The notes under the pieces: model-generated
Database searches by the model: none
Told to the model about the DNA's origin: nothing
Seen by the model: the letters and a program-made list of their open reading frames with translations, nothing else
Position numbers and translations under genes: made by a program
DNA from: RGIG4608 sp045643885
GTDB lineage: Bacteria > Bacillota > Clostridia > Oscillospirales > CAG-272
Direction of reading: 5' to 3'
NCBI GenBank assembly: GCA_045643885.1
Contig: JAZRFY010000017.1
Span: 1-64,000, forward strand
DNA: 64,000 nucleotides
Part shown: piece by piece, positions 1 through 7,550 of the stretch
Position numbering within the stretch: the stretch's first letter is position 1
Layout of the letters: the number at the start of each line of letters is the position of its first letter

Positions 1-344
1 CATATAGGGGAGAATATGCCGCGCGCATATACAACGCTCACAAACGCTCTCTCGACGAGTTTAAGAACGAAAGGTTAATTATATACAAGAATGAAATAAT
101 CAAGAGCTACATGTCAAAAAGCTCGCGAAAGCTAATCAGAGGCAATGAGGACTATTACATCACGATAAACGGTAAAAGAACGCTTCTGAAGGGCTTCAGA
201 GACGTGCGCTCCGCGCATTATTGCCGCAAGGATCTAAAAGGCACAGCATATGACCGCAAGGCTCTTTTTGAAGCATCTCGTGCTCTCGGACATAATCGCG
301 AGAGCATAGTCGCGGATCACTATTTGGCGTCGATTTCGAAATAG
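1..344 (+). CDS. C-terminal part of a tyrosine-recombinase-like protein (5' end outside window)
   Basis: The frame is open from the window edge (first full codon at 3) to the stop at 342-344, so an internal ATG at 111 is not the real start. The tail reads RALGHNRESIVADHYL, which resembles the LGH...(x)HYL end of tyrosine recombinases, where the Tyr is the nucleophile; an Arg/His-containing segment (RDVRSAHYCRKDL) precedes it at the place of the HxxR box, but the order of residues is not canonical. It lies just upstream of an excisionase and an integrase, so it is probably cargo of the same element. Function is inferred from this short tail only; it could be another DNA-binding phage protein. 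Confidence 0.5.
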   Translation, partial: YRGEYAARIYNAHKRSLDEFKNERLIIYKNEIIKSYMSKSSRKLIRGNEDYYITINGKRTLLKGFRDVRSAHYCRKDLKGTAYDRKALFEASRALGHNRESIVADHYLASISK

Positions 345-508
345 TTTTTGATTTTTTAGGGCAAATCGTTGCTAATCTGCCGCGTTCACAAAATGTTTAC
401 AATTTAAGGGCTGTTTTGGGGCTAAACGTTCTACGAATTTTCGCGAAAACTTGCATATTTATGTTGAAAGCTCCCGAGGGGGCAAAAAAACATAAGAAAG
501 GCGGATAT

Positions 509-727
509 ATGACGGAGCGAGATTACTATTCAATGTTCAAGGATGTGCCCGACGTGCTGACGGTGACAGAAGCAGCAAAGCTATTGCGACTCGGCAAGAA
601 CAAAACCTATGACCTTATCAAAAGCGGGTTGCTCCATTCGATCAAGTGTGGTGGCAAGATAATCGTACCCAAGGTGTGCTTGATAGAATTTTTATGCAAC
701 GAAAATAATTATCAAAAAAAGAAATAA
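509..727 (+). CDS. xis: Excisionase-family DNA-binding protein (Xis-like)
   Basis: A 72-residue protein whose centre, with the motif LTVTEAAKLLRLGKNKTYDLI at about residues 16-36, is the winged helix-turn-helix of the excisionase/MerR-like HTH_17 family. Such proteins bend attachment-site DNA and steer the integrase towards excision. The ATG at 509 is preceded by AAGAAAGGCGG, a strong ribosome binding site; an in-frame upstream start at 416 has none and would add a non-conserved extension. The integrase starts 98 bp downstream, the order usual in Tn916-type elements. A Lys-rich tail ends the protein. Confidence 0.8.
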   Translation: MTERDYYSMFKDVPDVLTVTEAAKLLRLGKNKTYDLIKSGLLHSIKCGGKIIVPKVCLIEFLCNENNYQKKK

Positions 728-761
728 ATTTTTGAAAATATACCCTATTTTAAAATTTAAG

Positions 762-770
762 TGGTATAAT
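762..770 (+). promoter_or_regulatory. Extended -10 promoter of the integrase gene
   Basis: TGGTATAAT is an extended -10 hexamer 55 bp before the int start. No good -35 box is found 17 bp upstream, which is common for extended -10 promoters. Confidence 0.45.
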
Positions 771-825
771 GTTATCAAGCTGATGACGATACCACAACAA
801 AATAAAACCGAAAGGAACATATTTT

Positions 826-2040
826 ATGAAACCTATTACAGGTCGATTGACCGAAAAGAATGGCAAGTGGTATGCTGTCATTAATCTCCCGAAGCTTCCC
901 GGGGAGAAGCGTAAACAACCGTGGAAGCCCCTTAATCTTGACTCCCGAAAGGGTTCAAGAATAATCAACAAAACGCAGGCAGAAGCTCGTCTTGCTGAGC
1001 TTGTGGCGCAGTACAACCGCAACTATGACTTTCTTGAAGTCGGATTATCCCGCGCGGAGCAGGAGCAACGCAGAATCGCGCGTCAGCCGTTCCACGAATA
1101 TCTTGTGGATTGGTTTGACGGGTACAAGAGCAACCTTGCGTTGCGTACGCAGTCCTCGTATCGAATGATACTTGAGGGCAGAGTTATCCCTTATTTCAAG
1201 GGCAAGAACATACCTATCAAGGATCTTGTGGGCAGTGATTTCAATACTTACTACAACCATCTTCGCAAGGACGGGCTGTCGGGTAAAACTGCTCTCAATC
1301 ACCACAGGGTGATGCATCTTGCCCTAAAACACGCGGTAAAACGCGGTATCATTCCGTACAACCCCTCGGATCAGGCAGATCCGCCAAAAGCGGAGAAGCA
1401 CGTGGGCGAGTATTATAACGCGCAGGAGCTCAAAAAGCTGCTCTCGGCACTTAAGGACGATCCGCTTCGCGTTCCCGTAATCATTGCGATATATTGCGGG
1501 CTGCGAAGAAGTGAAATTCTTGGCATAAAGTGGTCAGCTATTGACTTCGAGAATAAGGTGATTCGTATTCGCCATAAGATCATCGAGGACGACACCACGG
1601 GTGTAAAAAAGATAGTCGGTATTGACATACTTAAAACCGATTCATCCTACCGCACCATGCCCCTGCTTCCCGAAATTGAGGAGGAGCTGTTGCGTGAGCG
1701 CGCAATACAAGTGGAGAGAAGGAGCAAGCTTCGTTCCGCTTACTCGCGAAAATGGGAGGACTACGTTTGCGTTGACGCGATGGGTGAAATCATCAAGCCC
1801 CAGTATTTTACCGAACATTTCAAGGTGATACTCAGACAGAACGGCTTGAAGGAGATCCGTCTCCACGATCTTCGCCATTCGTGCGCGAGCTTGCTCGTGG
1901 CAAATGACGAGGATATGAAGCTCGTCCAGAATTATCTTGGGCACAGCACCATCTCGATTACCGCCGACACGTATTCGCATCTTGAATACAAGAGCAAGGA
2001 AAAGAGCGCCCGAAAAATAAGTCGAGCACTGAGTGATTAA
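826..2040 (+). CDS. int: Tn916-type tyrosine integrase
   Basis: A 404-residue site-specific recombinase that would integrate and excise the element by strand exchange at att sites. An N-terminal arm-DNA-binding domain (about 1-65) is followed by a SAM-like core-binding domain (about 90-190) and the catalytic domain. Visible catalytic residues are Arg227 in CGLRRSE, the HDLRH box at about 347-351, and Tyr383 in TADTYSH, with LGHSTISIT between. The length matches the family. Arg codons CGC and CGT are frequent here, whereas the neighbouring chromosomal genes favour AGA, consistent with horizontal transfer. The start has the upstream sequence GAAAGGAAC. The stop lies about 150 bp from the 3' end of a tRNA-Ser gene, the likely attachment site. 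Confidence 0.95.
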   Translation: MKPITGRLTEKNGKWYAVINLPKLPGEKRKQPWKPLNLDSRKGSRIINKTQAEARLAELVAQYNRNYDFLEVGLSRAEQEQRRIARQPFHEYLVDWFDGYKSNLALRTQSSYRMILEGRVIPYFKGKNIPIKDLVGSDFNTYYNHLRKDGLSGKTALNHHRVMHLALKHAVKRGIIPYNPSDQADPPKAEKHVGEYYNAQELKKLLSALKDDPLRVPVIIAIYCGLRRSEILGIKWSAIDFENKVIRIRHKIIEDDTTGVKKIVGIDILKTDSSYRTMPLLPEIEEELLRERAIQVERRSKLRSAYSRKWEDYVCVDAMGEIIKPQYFTEHFKVILRQNGLKEIRLHDLRHSCASLLVANDEDMKLVQNYLGHSTISITADTYSHLEYKSKEKSARKISRALSD

Positions 2041-2058
2041 GAATTGATTTTGCCGCTT

Positions 2059-2111
2059 CTTGCATTTTTCTTGCATTTTTCTTGCACTTTTTGAGAAAGG
2101 CAAAAATGCAA
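2059..2111 (+). repeat. Tandem 11-bp repeats with an inverted copy; candidate integrase arm sites
   Basis: CTTGCATTTTT occurs at 2059-2069 and 2070-2080 and with one change at 2081-2091. An inverted copy, AAAAATGCAA, lies at 2102-2111. The position between int and the tRNA attachment site matches where arm-type integrase sites lie in Tn916-like elements. Folding of the transcript is an alternative role. Confidence 0.55.
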
Positions 2112-2149
2112 AAGTGGTGAAAAAAACTCCAAAAATCGCTCAAAATAAC

Positions 2150-2183
2150 AAAAAAGTGGGACTAAATCGTTAAATTTAGTCCC
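2150..2183 (-). terminator. Rho-independent terminator of tRNA-Ser
   Basis: A perfect 10-bp stem (2158-2167 with 2174-2183, six-base loop) is followed on the minus strand by CACTTTTTTG. It lies directly 3' of the tRNA gene. On the plus strand there is no T-run, so it does not end int. Confidence 0.8.
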
Positions 2184-2188
2184 AAATG

Positions 2189-2277
2189 TGGCGGAGGATG
2201 GGGGATTCGAACCCTCGTGCCCGTAAAGGCAAACGGTTTTCAAGACCGCCTCGTTATGACCACTTCGATAATCCTCC
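2189..2277 (-). tRNA. tRNA-Ser (anticodon UGA)
   Basis: On the minus strand the acceptor stem GGAGGAT pairs with ATCCTCC, followed by discriminator G and an encoded CCA (2189-2191). The anticodon loop CTTGAAA gives UGA, reading UCA codons. A long variable arm and the TTCGAAT T-loop identify a class II tRNA-Ser. The 3' half faces the integrase, and this is the probable att site of the element. Confidence 0.95.
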
Positions 2278-2295
2278 AAGTCTTACGACTTTAAT

Positions 2296-2324
2296 ATATT
2301 ACCACATTTATTGTCCGTTGTCAA
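2296..2324 (-). promoter_or_regulatory. Promoter of tRNA-Ser
   Basis: On the minus strand TTGACA (2319-2324) and TAATAT (2296-2301) are 17 bp apart, about 19 bp before the mature tRNA 5' end. Confidence 0.75.
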
Positions 2325-2405
2325 GCAATTTTGCAAAAAAAGAGTATTCTTATTTCACAACTGTCTTTTTGCACTTTAAAAACCAAAATATATTTTCATA
2401 GGCTC

Positions 2406-2434
2406 TTGAAAAAGCCATTTGTTTTTGATATAAT
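2406..2434 (+). promoter_or_regulatory. Promoter of the M3 oligoendopeptidase
   Basis: TTGAAA (2406-2411), a 17-bp spacer and a perfect TATAAT (2429-2434), about 56 bp before the start codon. Confidence 0.7.
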
Positions 2435-2490
2435 CACCTCAATGAATAAAATTCATTTTGACTAATGACCTTTGAAAGGCGGTAAAAACT

Positions 2491-4194
2491 ATGAAAATGA
2501 AAAAGTTTTCGCAAATGAAATTTAAAAAGCCCGATCTCAAGAAGATTGAGCGCGATTATGATGAGATTATCAACGAATTCAATTCAGCGGAATGCTTTGA
2601 AGATCAAAACAAGGCACTTAAAAAGATGTTCAAATACAATCAGCATCTTTATACAAACATGAGTATTGCGTACGTTAAGTACACTTGCGACACACAGGAT
2701 CCCAAGAACGTTGCCAACCAGGAGTTGATCGATGAGATTTCTCCCTTGATTGGAGTGTTTTCCGACAGATTCAACAAGGCGCTTGTGAATGCAAAGTTCA
2801 GACCCGAGCTTGAAGCGAGATGGGGCAAGCATCTTTTCAACATGGTTCAGTGTCAGCTTGAGACCTTTGACGAAAAGGTCGTTCCCGAAATGCAGGAGAT
2901 CAACAAGCTTTCGAGTGAATACACCAAGCTTATGGCATCTGCTCAGATCGAGTTCAGAGGAGAGACCTACAACCTTTCACAGATGGGCAAATTTGCGACC
3001 TCAACCGATAGAAAGACGAGAAAAGAGGCGTCCATTGCTTCTGCCAAGTTTTTCGATGACAATTTCGACAAAATCGGTGAGATTTACGACAAGCTTGTAA
3101 AGACAAGACACGCGATGGCCGTAAAGCTTGGATACGATAACTTCGTTGAGCTTGGATACAAATCACTCAGCAGAACCGACTACAACGCTGAGGACGTTAA
3201 GGGCTACAGAGAGCAGATTTATACCGATCTCGTTCCTCTTACAAACAAGCTCTTCAAGGAGCAGGCAAAGCGCTTGAAGATCAGAAATCCACAGTCTTAT
3301 GATTACAACATCAACTTCCTTAGCGGAAACGCAACTCCCAAGGGCGACAGAGATTATCTCGTTGCACAGGCATCTAAAATGTATGCTGAAATCTCAAAGG
3401 AAACCGATGAATTCTTTAGCTTTATGAAGGAGCATGAGCTTTTGGACCTCGAGGCTCGCAAGGGCAAGGCAGGTGGCGGATATATGACATATTTCCCCGA
3501 TTATAAGGCTCCCTTCATCTTCTCTAACTTCAACGGAACAAGTGGTGACGTTGACGTGCTTACACACGAGGTAGGACATGCGTTCCAAGGATATATGTCA
3601 AGAAATATTTCTTGTCCCGATTACCACATGCCCACAGCCGAAGCGTGCGAAATTCACTCCATGAGCATGGAATTTATTGCTCATCCATGGATGGAATATT
3701 TCTTCAATGAGGAGGCAGAGAAGTATAGATACTCCCACACCGTTGATGCTCTTACTTTCATTCCTTACGGAGTTGCAGTTGACGAATTCCAGCATTTCGT
3801 TTATGAAAACGTTGATGCTACTCACGAGGAGAGATGCGCAAAGTGGAGAGAAATTGAGAAGAAGTATCTTCCTCACAAGAAATATGACGATATTCCCGTT
3901 TTGGAAAAGGGTGGATATTGGATGCGTCAGGGCCACATTTTCGGCACTCCCTTCTACTATATCGACTATACACTTGCACAGGTAGTTGCATTCCAGTTCT
4001 TCAACGAGGCAAGAGGCAACCACGAAAGAGCATGGAGAAGATACATCAAGCTTTGCAAGATGGGTGGTAAATATCCCTTTACAGAGCTTCTTAAGCGTTC
4101 TTCTCTTAAGAATCCCTTTGTTGCAGGCACGGTTAAGAACACAGTTAAACCCTTGAAGAAGTATCTTAAGGGCTTTGATACTTCAAAGTTTTAA
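2491..4194 (+). CDS. M3 family oligoendopeptidase (PepF-related), cytoplasmic
   Basis: A 567-residue zinc metallopeptidase of family M3, which cleaves short peptides in the cytoplasm. The zinc site is H359-E360-V-G-H363 in the motif THEVGHAF, with the third ligand probably the Glu in ACEIHSMSMEF about 25-30 residues later. No signal peptide is present; the N-terminus is Lys-rich and soluble. Length is normal for the M3B group. AAAGGCGG precedes the ATG. It is a single-gene unit with its own promoter and terminator. Two more M3-type genes follow in this window (9341-11062 and 17152-18951), differing in sequence and location in the cell. Confidence 0.92.
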   Translation: MKMKKFSQMKFKKPDLKKIERDYDEIINEFNSAECFEDQNKALKKMFKYNQHLYTNMSIAYVKYTCDTQDPKNVANQELIDEISPLIGVFSDRFNKALVNAKFRPELEARWGKHLFNMVQCQLETFDEKVVPEMQEINKLSSEYTKLMASAQIEFRGETYNLSQMGKFATSTDRKTRKEASIASAKFFDDNFDKIGEIYDKLVKTRHAMAVKLGYDNFVELGYKSLSRTDYNAEDVKGYREQIYTDLVPLTNKLFKEQAKRLKIRNPQSYDYNINFLSGNATPKGDRDYLVAQASKMYAEISKETDEFFSFMKEHELLDLEARKGKAGGGYMTYFPDYKAPFIFSNFNGTSGDVDVLTHEVGHAFQGYMSRNISCPDYHMPTAEACEIHSMSMEFIAHPWMEYFFNEEAEKYRYSHTVDALTFIPYGVAVDEFQHFVYENVDATHEERCAKWREIEKKYLPHKKYDDIPVLEKGGYWMRQGHIFGTPFYYIDYTLAQVVAFQFFNEARGNHERAWRRYIKLCKMGGKYPFTELLKRSSLKNPFVAGTVKNTVKPLKKYLKGFDTSKF

Positions 4195-4208
4195 TAGAAA
4201 TAATATGT

Positions 4209-4240
4209 ACCCACCCGAAGAATCGGGTGGGTGCTTTGTT
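4209..4240 (+). terminator. Terminator of the M3 peptidase gene
   Basis: A 10-bp perfect stem (4209-4218 with 4223-4232, loop AGAA) followed by a short T-rich stretch. It sits between convergent genes and may also act on the minus strand. Confidence 0.7.
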
Positions 4241-5112
4241 TATGCCAGCTGAACTATCGTAAGGTGTGCACTGACGGGATTTTCTCCGCCTGCACTTGGT
4301 GTGAGAGTCAAGTCCGTTGTGTTAGTAACGGGATTGCGAACCGTCAATGTTGTCAAGGCGGTTGTGTTCAAAATAGTAAAGCCTACTATTTCGCCACCTG
4401 CTACGCCCGTGCCGACGGTTGTATAGGCAAGCTCGGTATCGTTGGCAGTCAAAACGAGCTGTCCTGTCTCTGTGACTGCGGCATTCCACATGATGAGATA
4501 GGTGCCGGGTGCATTGAGCTGAAACTCGGTATCACTTACTCTGCCGACGTTGGTGTTTGCTATAACGCCGTTCTCGGTAAAGGCAACGTCCGTGCCGGGA
4601 GTGAGGGGAGTGACATTATCCGTTGGTATCAAGGCATAGAACTCGGCATAGGATAAAACGCCACCCGGCAAGCCGCGAGGTCCTTGAGGACCTACCTCAC
4701 CCTGAATGCCCTGCGCACCGGTAGCACCTGTTGCACCGACAGGACCTGTGGGACCTTGAGGACCTTGTGGACCTGTTGCACCGATAGGGCCTTGTGGTCC
4801 TTGGGGACCGGTTTCACCCTGAGGACCCTGTGGGCCCATAGGACCGATTGCACCCGTAGCTCCCTGAGGGCCTGCAGGCCCTGTTTCACCTATTGGGCCT
4901 TGCGCACCCATAGGACCTTGAGGACCGGTTGGTCCCATCACACCCTGAACGCCCTGAGGTCCTCTTGCGCCCGTTTCACCTGCGGGGCCTTGAGGCCCTG
5001 TAGGTCCTTGTGGACCTTGCGGACCTTGAGGACAAATGAAGCAGTTATCGTCATCGGGACGAGGATTGCAGCCGCATCTGTTATATTTGTAAAATTGGTT
5101 ATCTCTGTTCAT
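4240..5112 (-). CDS. Collagen-like repeat protein with BclA-like C-terminal domain
   Basis: The 290-residue protein has a Cys-rich 29-residue head, 40 uninterrupted Gly-X-Y triplets (about residues 30-149, rich in GPQ and GAT) and a 140-residue hydrophobic beta-rich tail. The tail starts VLSYAEFYALIP and resembles the trimerising C-terminal domain of BclA-type exosporium proteins. Collagen-like proteins of this form are spore-surface or cell-surface filaments in Firmicutes. No Sec signal is seen, which favours assembly on the spore from the mother cell. The start at 5112 is chosen because GGGAG lies just upstream; an ATG 12 codons earlier lacks a good site. A CATATACT motif upstream resembles sporulation-sigma -10 boxes. 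Confidence 0.85.
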   Translation of the reverse strand: MNRDNQFYKYNRCGCNPRPDDDNCFICPQGPQGPQGPTGPQGPAGETGARGPQGVQGVMGPTGPQGPMGAQGPIGETGPAGPQGATGAIGPMGPQGPQGETGPQGPQGPIGATGPQGPQGPTGPVGATGATGAQGIQGEVGPQGPRGLPGGVLSYAEFYALIPTDNVTPLTPGTDVAFTENGVIANTNVGRVSDTEFQLNAPGTYLIMWNAAVTETGQLVLTANDTELAYTTVGTGVAGGEIVGFTILNTTALTTLTVRNPVTNTTDLTLTPSAGGENPVSAHLTIVQLA

Positions 5113-5170
5113 AGAAAATCTCCCTGAAAAAGTTTTCTTGGTGATCACTCACCCTTTACAGTATATGTCG

Positions 5171-5208
5171 AAAAAAGAAATAAGTGCGATGCCTTCGGCA
5201 TCGCACTT
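5171..5208 (-). terminator. Terminator of the Na/Pi symporter gene
   Basis: A 12-bp perfect stem (5182-5193 with 5197-5208, loop of three) followed on the minus strand by ATTTCTTTTTT. Confidence 0.85.
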
Positions 5209-5216
5209 TTAAACGT

Positions 5217-6884
5217 TTAGTTATTAATTTTTTGAGAGCCCGTCGGGTTGAGGATACTGTAACCAACGTTTACAAGGTGGTCGGCAACACGCTCAAGTCC
5301 AACGATAACGGATGAATAATAGGGGCTGAGCTCAAGGTTGCAATTGCCATCAGCAAGTCTTGTAAAGTGACTTGCAGTAAGCTCCTTTTTCTGCTCGTCA
5401 ACACTTTCTTCAAGTGTTGCCAAGGCAGGCAAGTGATCCTTGTTGAGATTTTCGAAAACATCCTTTGAAACGTCGAACATCTTCGTGATATTATCGCTCA
5501 TTGCTTTTATTTCTGCCTTTGCGGCATCTGAGAAGGACATTTTCTTTTCGATCATCTCAATGCCTATCTCGTGAAGATTTTCTGCGTGGTCACCGATACG
5601 CTCAAGGTCGTTAAGAACGTGGAAATAAGAACCGATAATTCTTTCGTGGCTTTGGTCGATATTGGTTGTAGAAACCTCGATCAAGAATTTTGTCAATGAG
5701 TTATTTGTAAAGTTGATTATCTTTTCGTTGCTTCTGATGGTTTCGTTATGCTCAGAAGAGCCCGTGTTCATAGCAACAAGGGAGAGAGCCATGTTTTCTT
5801 CAACAAGATCAAACATATATTCCATCTCCTTCTTGACCTGAATCAAGGCAACGGAGGGGGTTGACAAAAGTCTTTCGTCAACGTATTTGAACGTAAGCTT
5901 GTCCTCTTTGGTTTCTTTATCCTTGATAATAACCATTGAATATTGAACGAGCTGTTTAACGAATGGAAGGAGAATCAATGTCGTTGTAACGTTGAAAACA
6001 ACGTGGAAAACGGAAACGCGCATCTGCAAGGACATTGCATCGTCGCCGGGGAACATTGAAACGAGAAGGTTTACTGCAGGCTCCTTGAATATCCAAATGA
6101 GCGCGGTGAAGAGTGCTGTTCCAATGGTATTGAACGTGAAGTGGATCAAAGCAACTCTCTTTGAGTTTGCATTTGCGCCAACGGATGCAATAAGTGCTGT
6201 AATACAAGTACCGATATTCGCGCCCAAAATAATGAAGAGCGCAAGGTCAAGAGGAAGAACACCCGTACCAACCATAGTAATAACTACACCGGTAGCGGCA
6301 GATGAGCTTTGAATGAGGGCGGTGAAGATTATACCCACTACGATCAAAAGAAGCGGAAAATCGATCTTTTCGAAAACGCTTTGGAACATATCCATAATAA
6401 GAGGATTTTTAAAAGCATCTTCGCTTCCCATAATATTAAGACCAACGAATATCAAGCCAAGACCGGAACAGAGCAAGCCTGCGATCTTGATCTTTTCTTG
6501 CTTGAAAAAGCCCATCATAACTCCTGCAAAAGCAAGGAGATACATAAGCATATTGAAATAGTCATTTTTAAGGGCTACGAGGACACCTGTGATGGTTGTA
6601 CCGATATTTGCACCCATGATAATTGGAGTTGCTTGCATAAGAGTCATAACGCCTGCATTAACAAGACCGATAACCATTACGGACGTAGCGGACGAGCTTT
6701 GAATGATGGCAGTTACACATGCACCGATGCCGACTCCGGAAAAGCGGTTATTGCTTATCTTTTCAAGCAATTTTTTCATACCGTCGCTTGCGCTTTTTTC
6801 AAGAGCTTCACTCATAAAGTTCATACCAACGATGAATATACCAACACCGGCAAGCAGCCAGATAAGACTTTGAATAAGTGCCAT
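5217..6884 (-). CDS. Na+/phosphate cotransporter family protein with PhoU-like domain
   Basis: A 555-residue membrane protein of the NptA/PNaS family. The two inverted repeats each carry the signature QSSSA (in IIQSSSATSVM and LIQSSSAATGV), the sodium/phosphate binding motif. About 8-9 hydrophobic segments fill residues 1-320. Residues about 340-550 are helical and PhoU-like, as in many bacterial members. It probably imports or exports phosphate with sodium at the cytoplasmic membrane, and the PhoU part may regulate it. GAAGGGAG precedes the ATG. It has its own promoter and terminator. It could also be a YjbB-type phosphate exporter; sequence does not separate these. Confidence 0.9.
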   Translation of the reverse strand: MALIQSLIWLLAGVGIFIVGMNFMSEALEKSASDGMKKLLEKISNNRFSGVGIGACVTAIIQSSSATSVMVIGLVNAGVMTLMQATPIIMGANIGTTITGVLVALKNDYFNMLMYLLAFAGVMMGFFKQEKIKIAGLLCSGLGLIFVGLNIMGSEDAFKNPLIMDMFQSVFEKIDFPLLLIVVGIIFTALIQSSSAATGVVITMVGTGVLPLDLALFIILGANIGTCITALIASVGANANSKRVALIHFTFNTIGTALFTALIWIFKEPAVNLLVSMFPGDDAMSLQMRVSVFHVVFNVTTTLILLPFVKQLVQYSMVIIKDKETKEDKLTFKYVDERLLSTPSVALIQVKKEMEYMFDLVEENMALSLVAMNTGSSEHNETIRSNEKIINFTNNSLTKFLIEVSTTNIDQSHERIIGSYFHVLNDLERIGDHAENLHEIGIEMIEKKMSFSDAAKAEIKAMSDNITKMFDVSKDVFENLNKDHLPALATLEESVDEQKKELTASHFTRLADGNCNLELSPYYSSVIVGLERVADHLVNVGYSILNPTGSQKINN

Positions 6885-6967
6885 AATATTCTCCCTTCAG
6901 TTTTGGAAAATTATATAGAATATAATTTGATTCTAAATTTAAAGTATGCATTTGCACATACAGTAAT

Positions 6968-6996
6968 ATTTTATCACTTTTTGAAATAATAGTCAA
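6968..6996 (-). promoter_or_regulatory. Promoter of the Na/Pi symporter gene
   Basis: Minus strand TTGACT (6991-6996), 17-bp spacer, TAAAAT (6968-6973), about 84 bp before the start. The palindrome-like TATGCATTTGCACA lies at 6945-6958 just downstream of the -10. Confidence 0.7.
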
Positions 6997-7084
6997 TAGA
7001 AAGTTTTTAAAATGGGTAAGCTCGCTTCAAATTTTGATTTGTCGAGGAGTTAGTGTGAACTATGCGGCTACGAATTGCACATTG

Positions 7085-7226
7085 TTGTAGGGACCGGCGT
7101 CCTCGACGGTCCGTTTTAAAAGCGAAGTAGCTTTTTACAAGAGAATGTTAGATTTTGTTTTATACGAAGCCGTAATAATATCAGTTATTCATTATAGCGG
7201 ACCGTCGGGGACGCCGGTCCCTACAA
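7085..7226. repeat. 142-bp element with 29-bp terminal inverted repeats (MITE-like)
   Basis: The arms 7085-7113 and 7198-7226 match at 28 of 29 positions (TTGTAGGGACCGGCGTC...), enclosing 84 bp with no ORF. A weaker outer pair, GTTAGTGTGAACTA (7049-7062) and the inverse of 7247-7260, matches at 10 of 14 positions. The arms are much richer in GC than the flanking DNA. The 530-bp gap 6885-7414 holds only this element, the symporter promoter and a terminator. It is most likely a dispersed, non-autonomous repeat; no transposase is in the window. Confidence 0.7.
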
Positions 7227-7283
7227 GGTTACTTTAATTTGAAAGTTGGTTTGTACTAACATCCCTATAAATCCCAATTTATC

Positions 7284-7313
7284 AAAAAAGCACCGCGGTG
7301 ATTCGCGGTGCTT
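7284..7313 (-). terminator. Terminator of the flavoprotein/small-ORF unit
   Basis: A 10-bp stem (7288-7297 with 7304-7313) followed on the minus strand by a T-run complementary to 7284-7289. It closes the transcript that includes the genes at 7551-9149 and 7415-7537. Confidence 0.75.
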
Positions 7314-7414
7314 GGGGGTGATTTTTGAATTTTTTGTAATCATAGGCTAATACATAAAAATTTTGCCACAACTTCCAATTTCCATTAATACATTTTCGGG
7401 TAATTCTGTTTCTA

Positions 7415-7537
7415 TTAGATACGGTTGGTTTGTGTATCCAAAAAATAAGTAAAATACTTAACGGATGATTTTAGTATTTTAGAGTAGTCCTTATTTTTGA
7501 AGGCAGCAATTCTATTTTGATTTGTTTTTTCGTGCAT
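7415..7537 (-). CDS. Small hypothetical protein downstream of the flavoprotein
   Basis: A 40-residue basic ORF beginning MHEKTNQNRIAAFKNKD. Its ATG is 13 bp after the stop of the upstream flavoprotein and is preceded by AGAAGGA at good spacing, and it ends before a terminator on the same strand, all of which suggest that it is translated. No family is recognised. A longer ORF in this frame (to 7672) only extends through the flavoprotein gene in another frame. Confidence 0.4.
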   Translation of the reverse strand: MHEKTNQNRIAAFKNKDYSKILKSSVKYFTYFLDTQTNRI

Positions 7538-7550
7538 AAAACAATCCTTC

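Noticed and set aside
4680..5035. Short-period DNA repeat that could be taken for a CRISPR or minisatellite
   Set aside because: The period is nine or multiples of three bases and the frame encodes uninterrupted Gly-X-Y triplets; there are no spacers.
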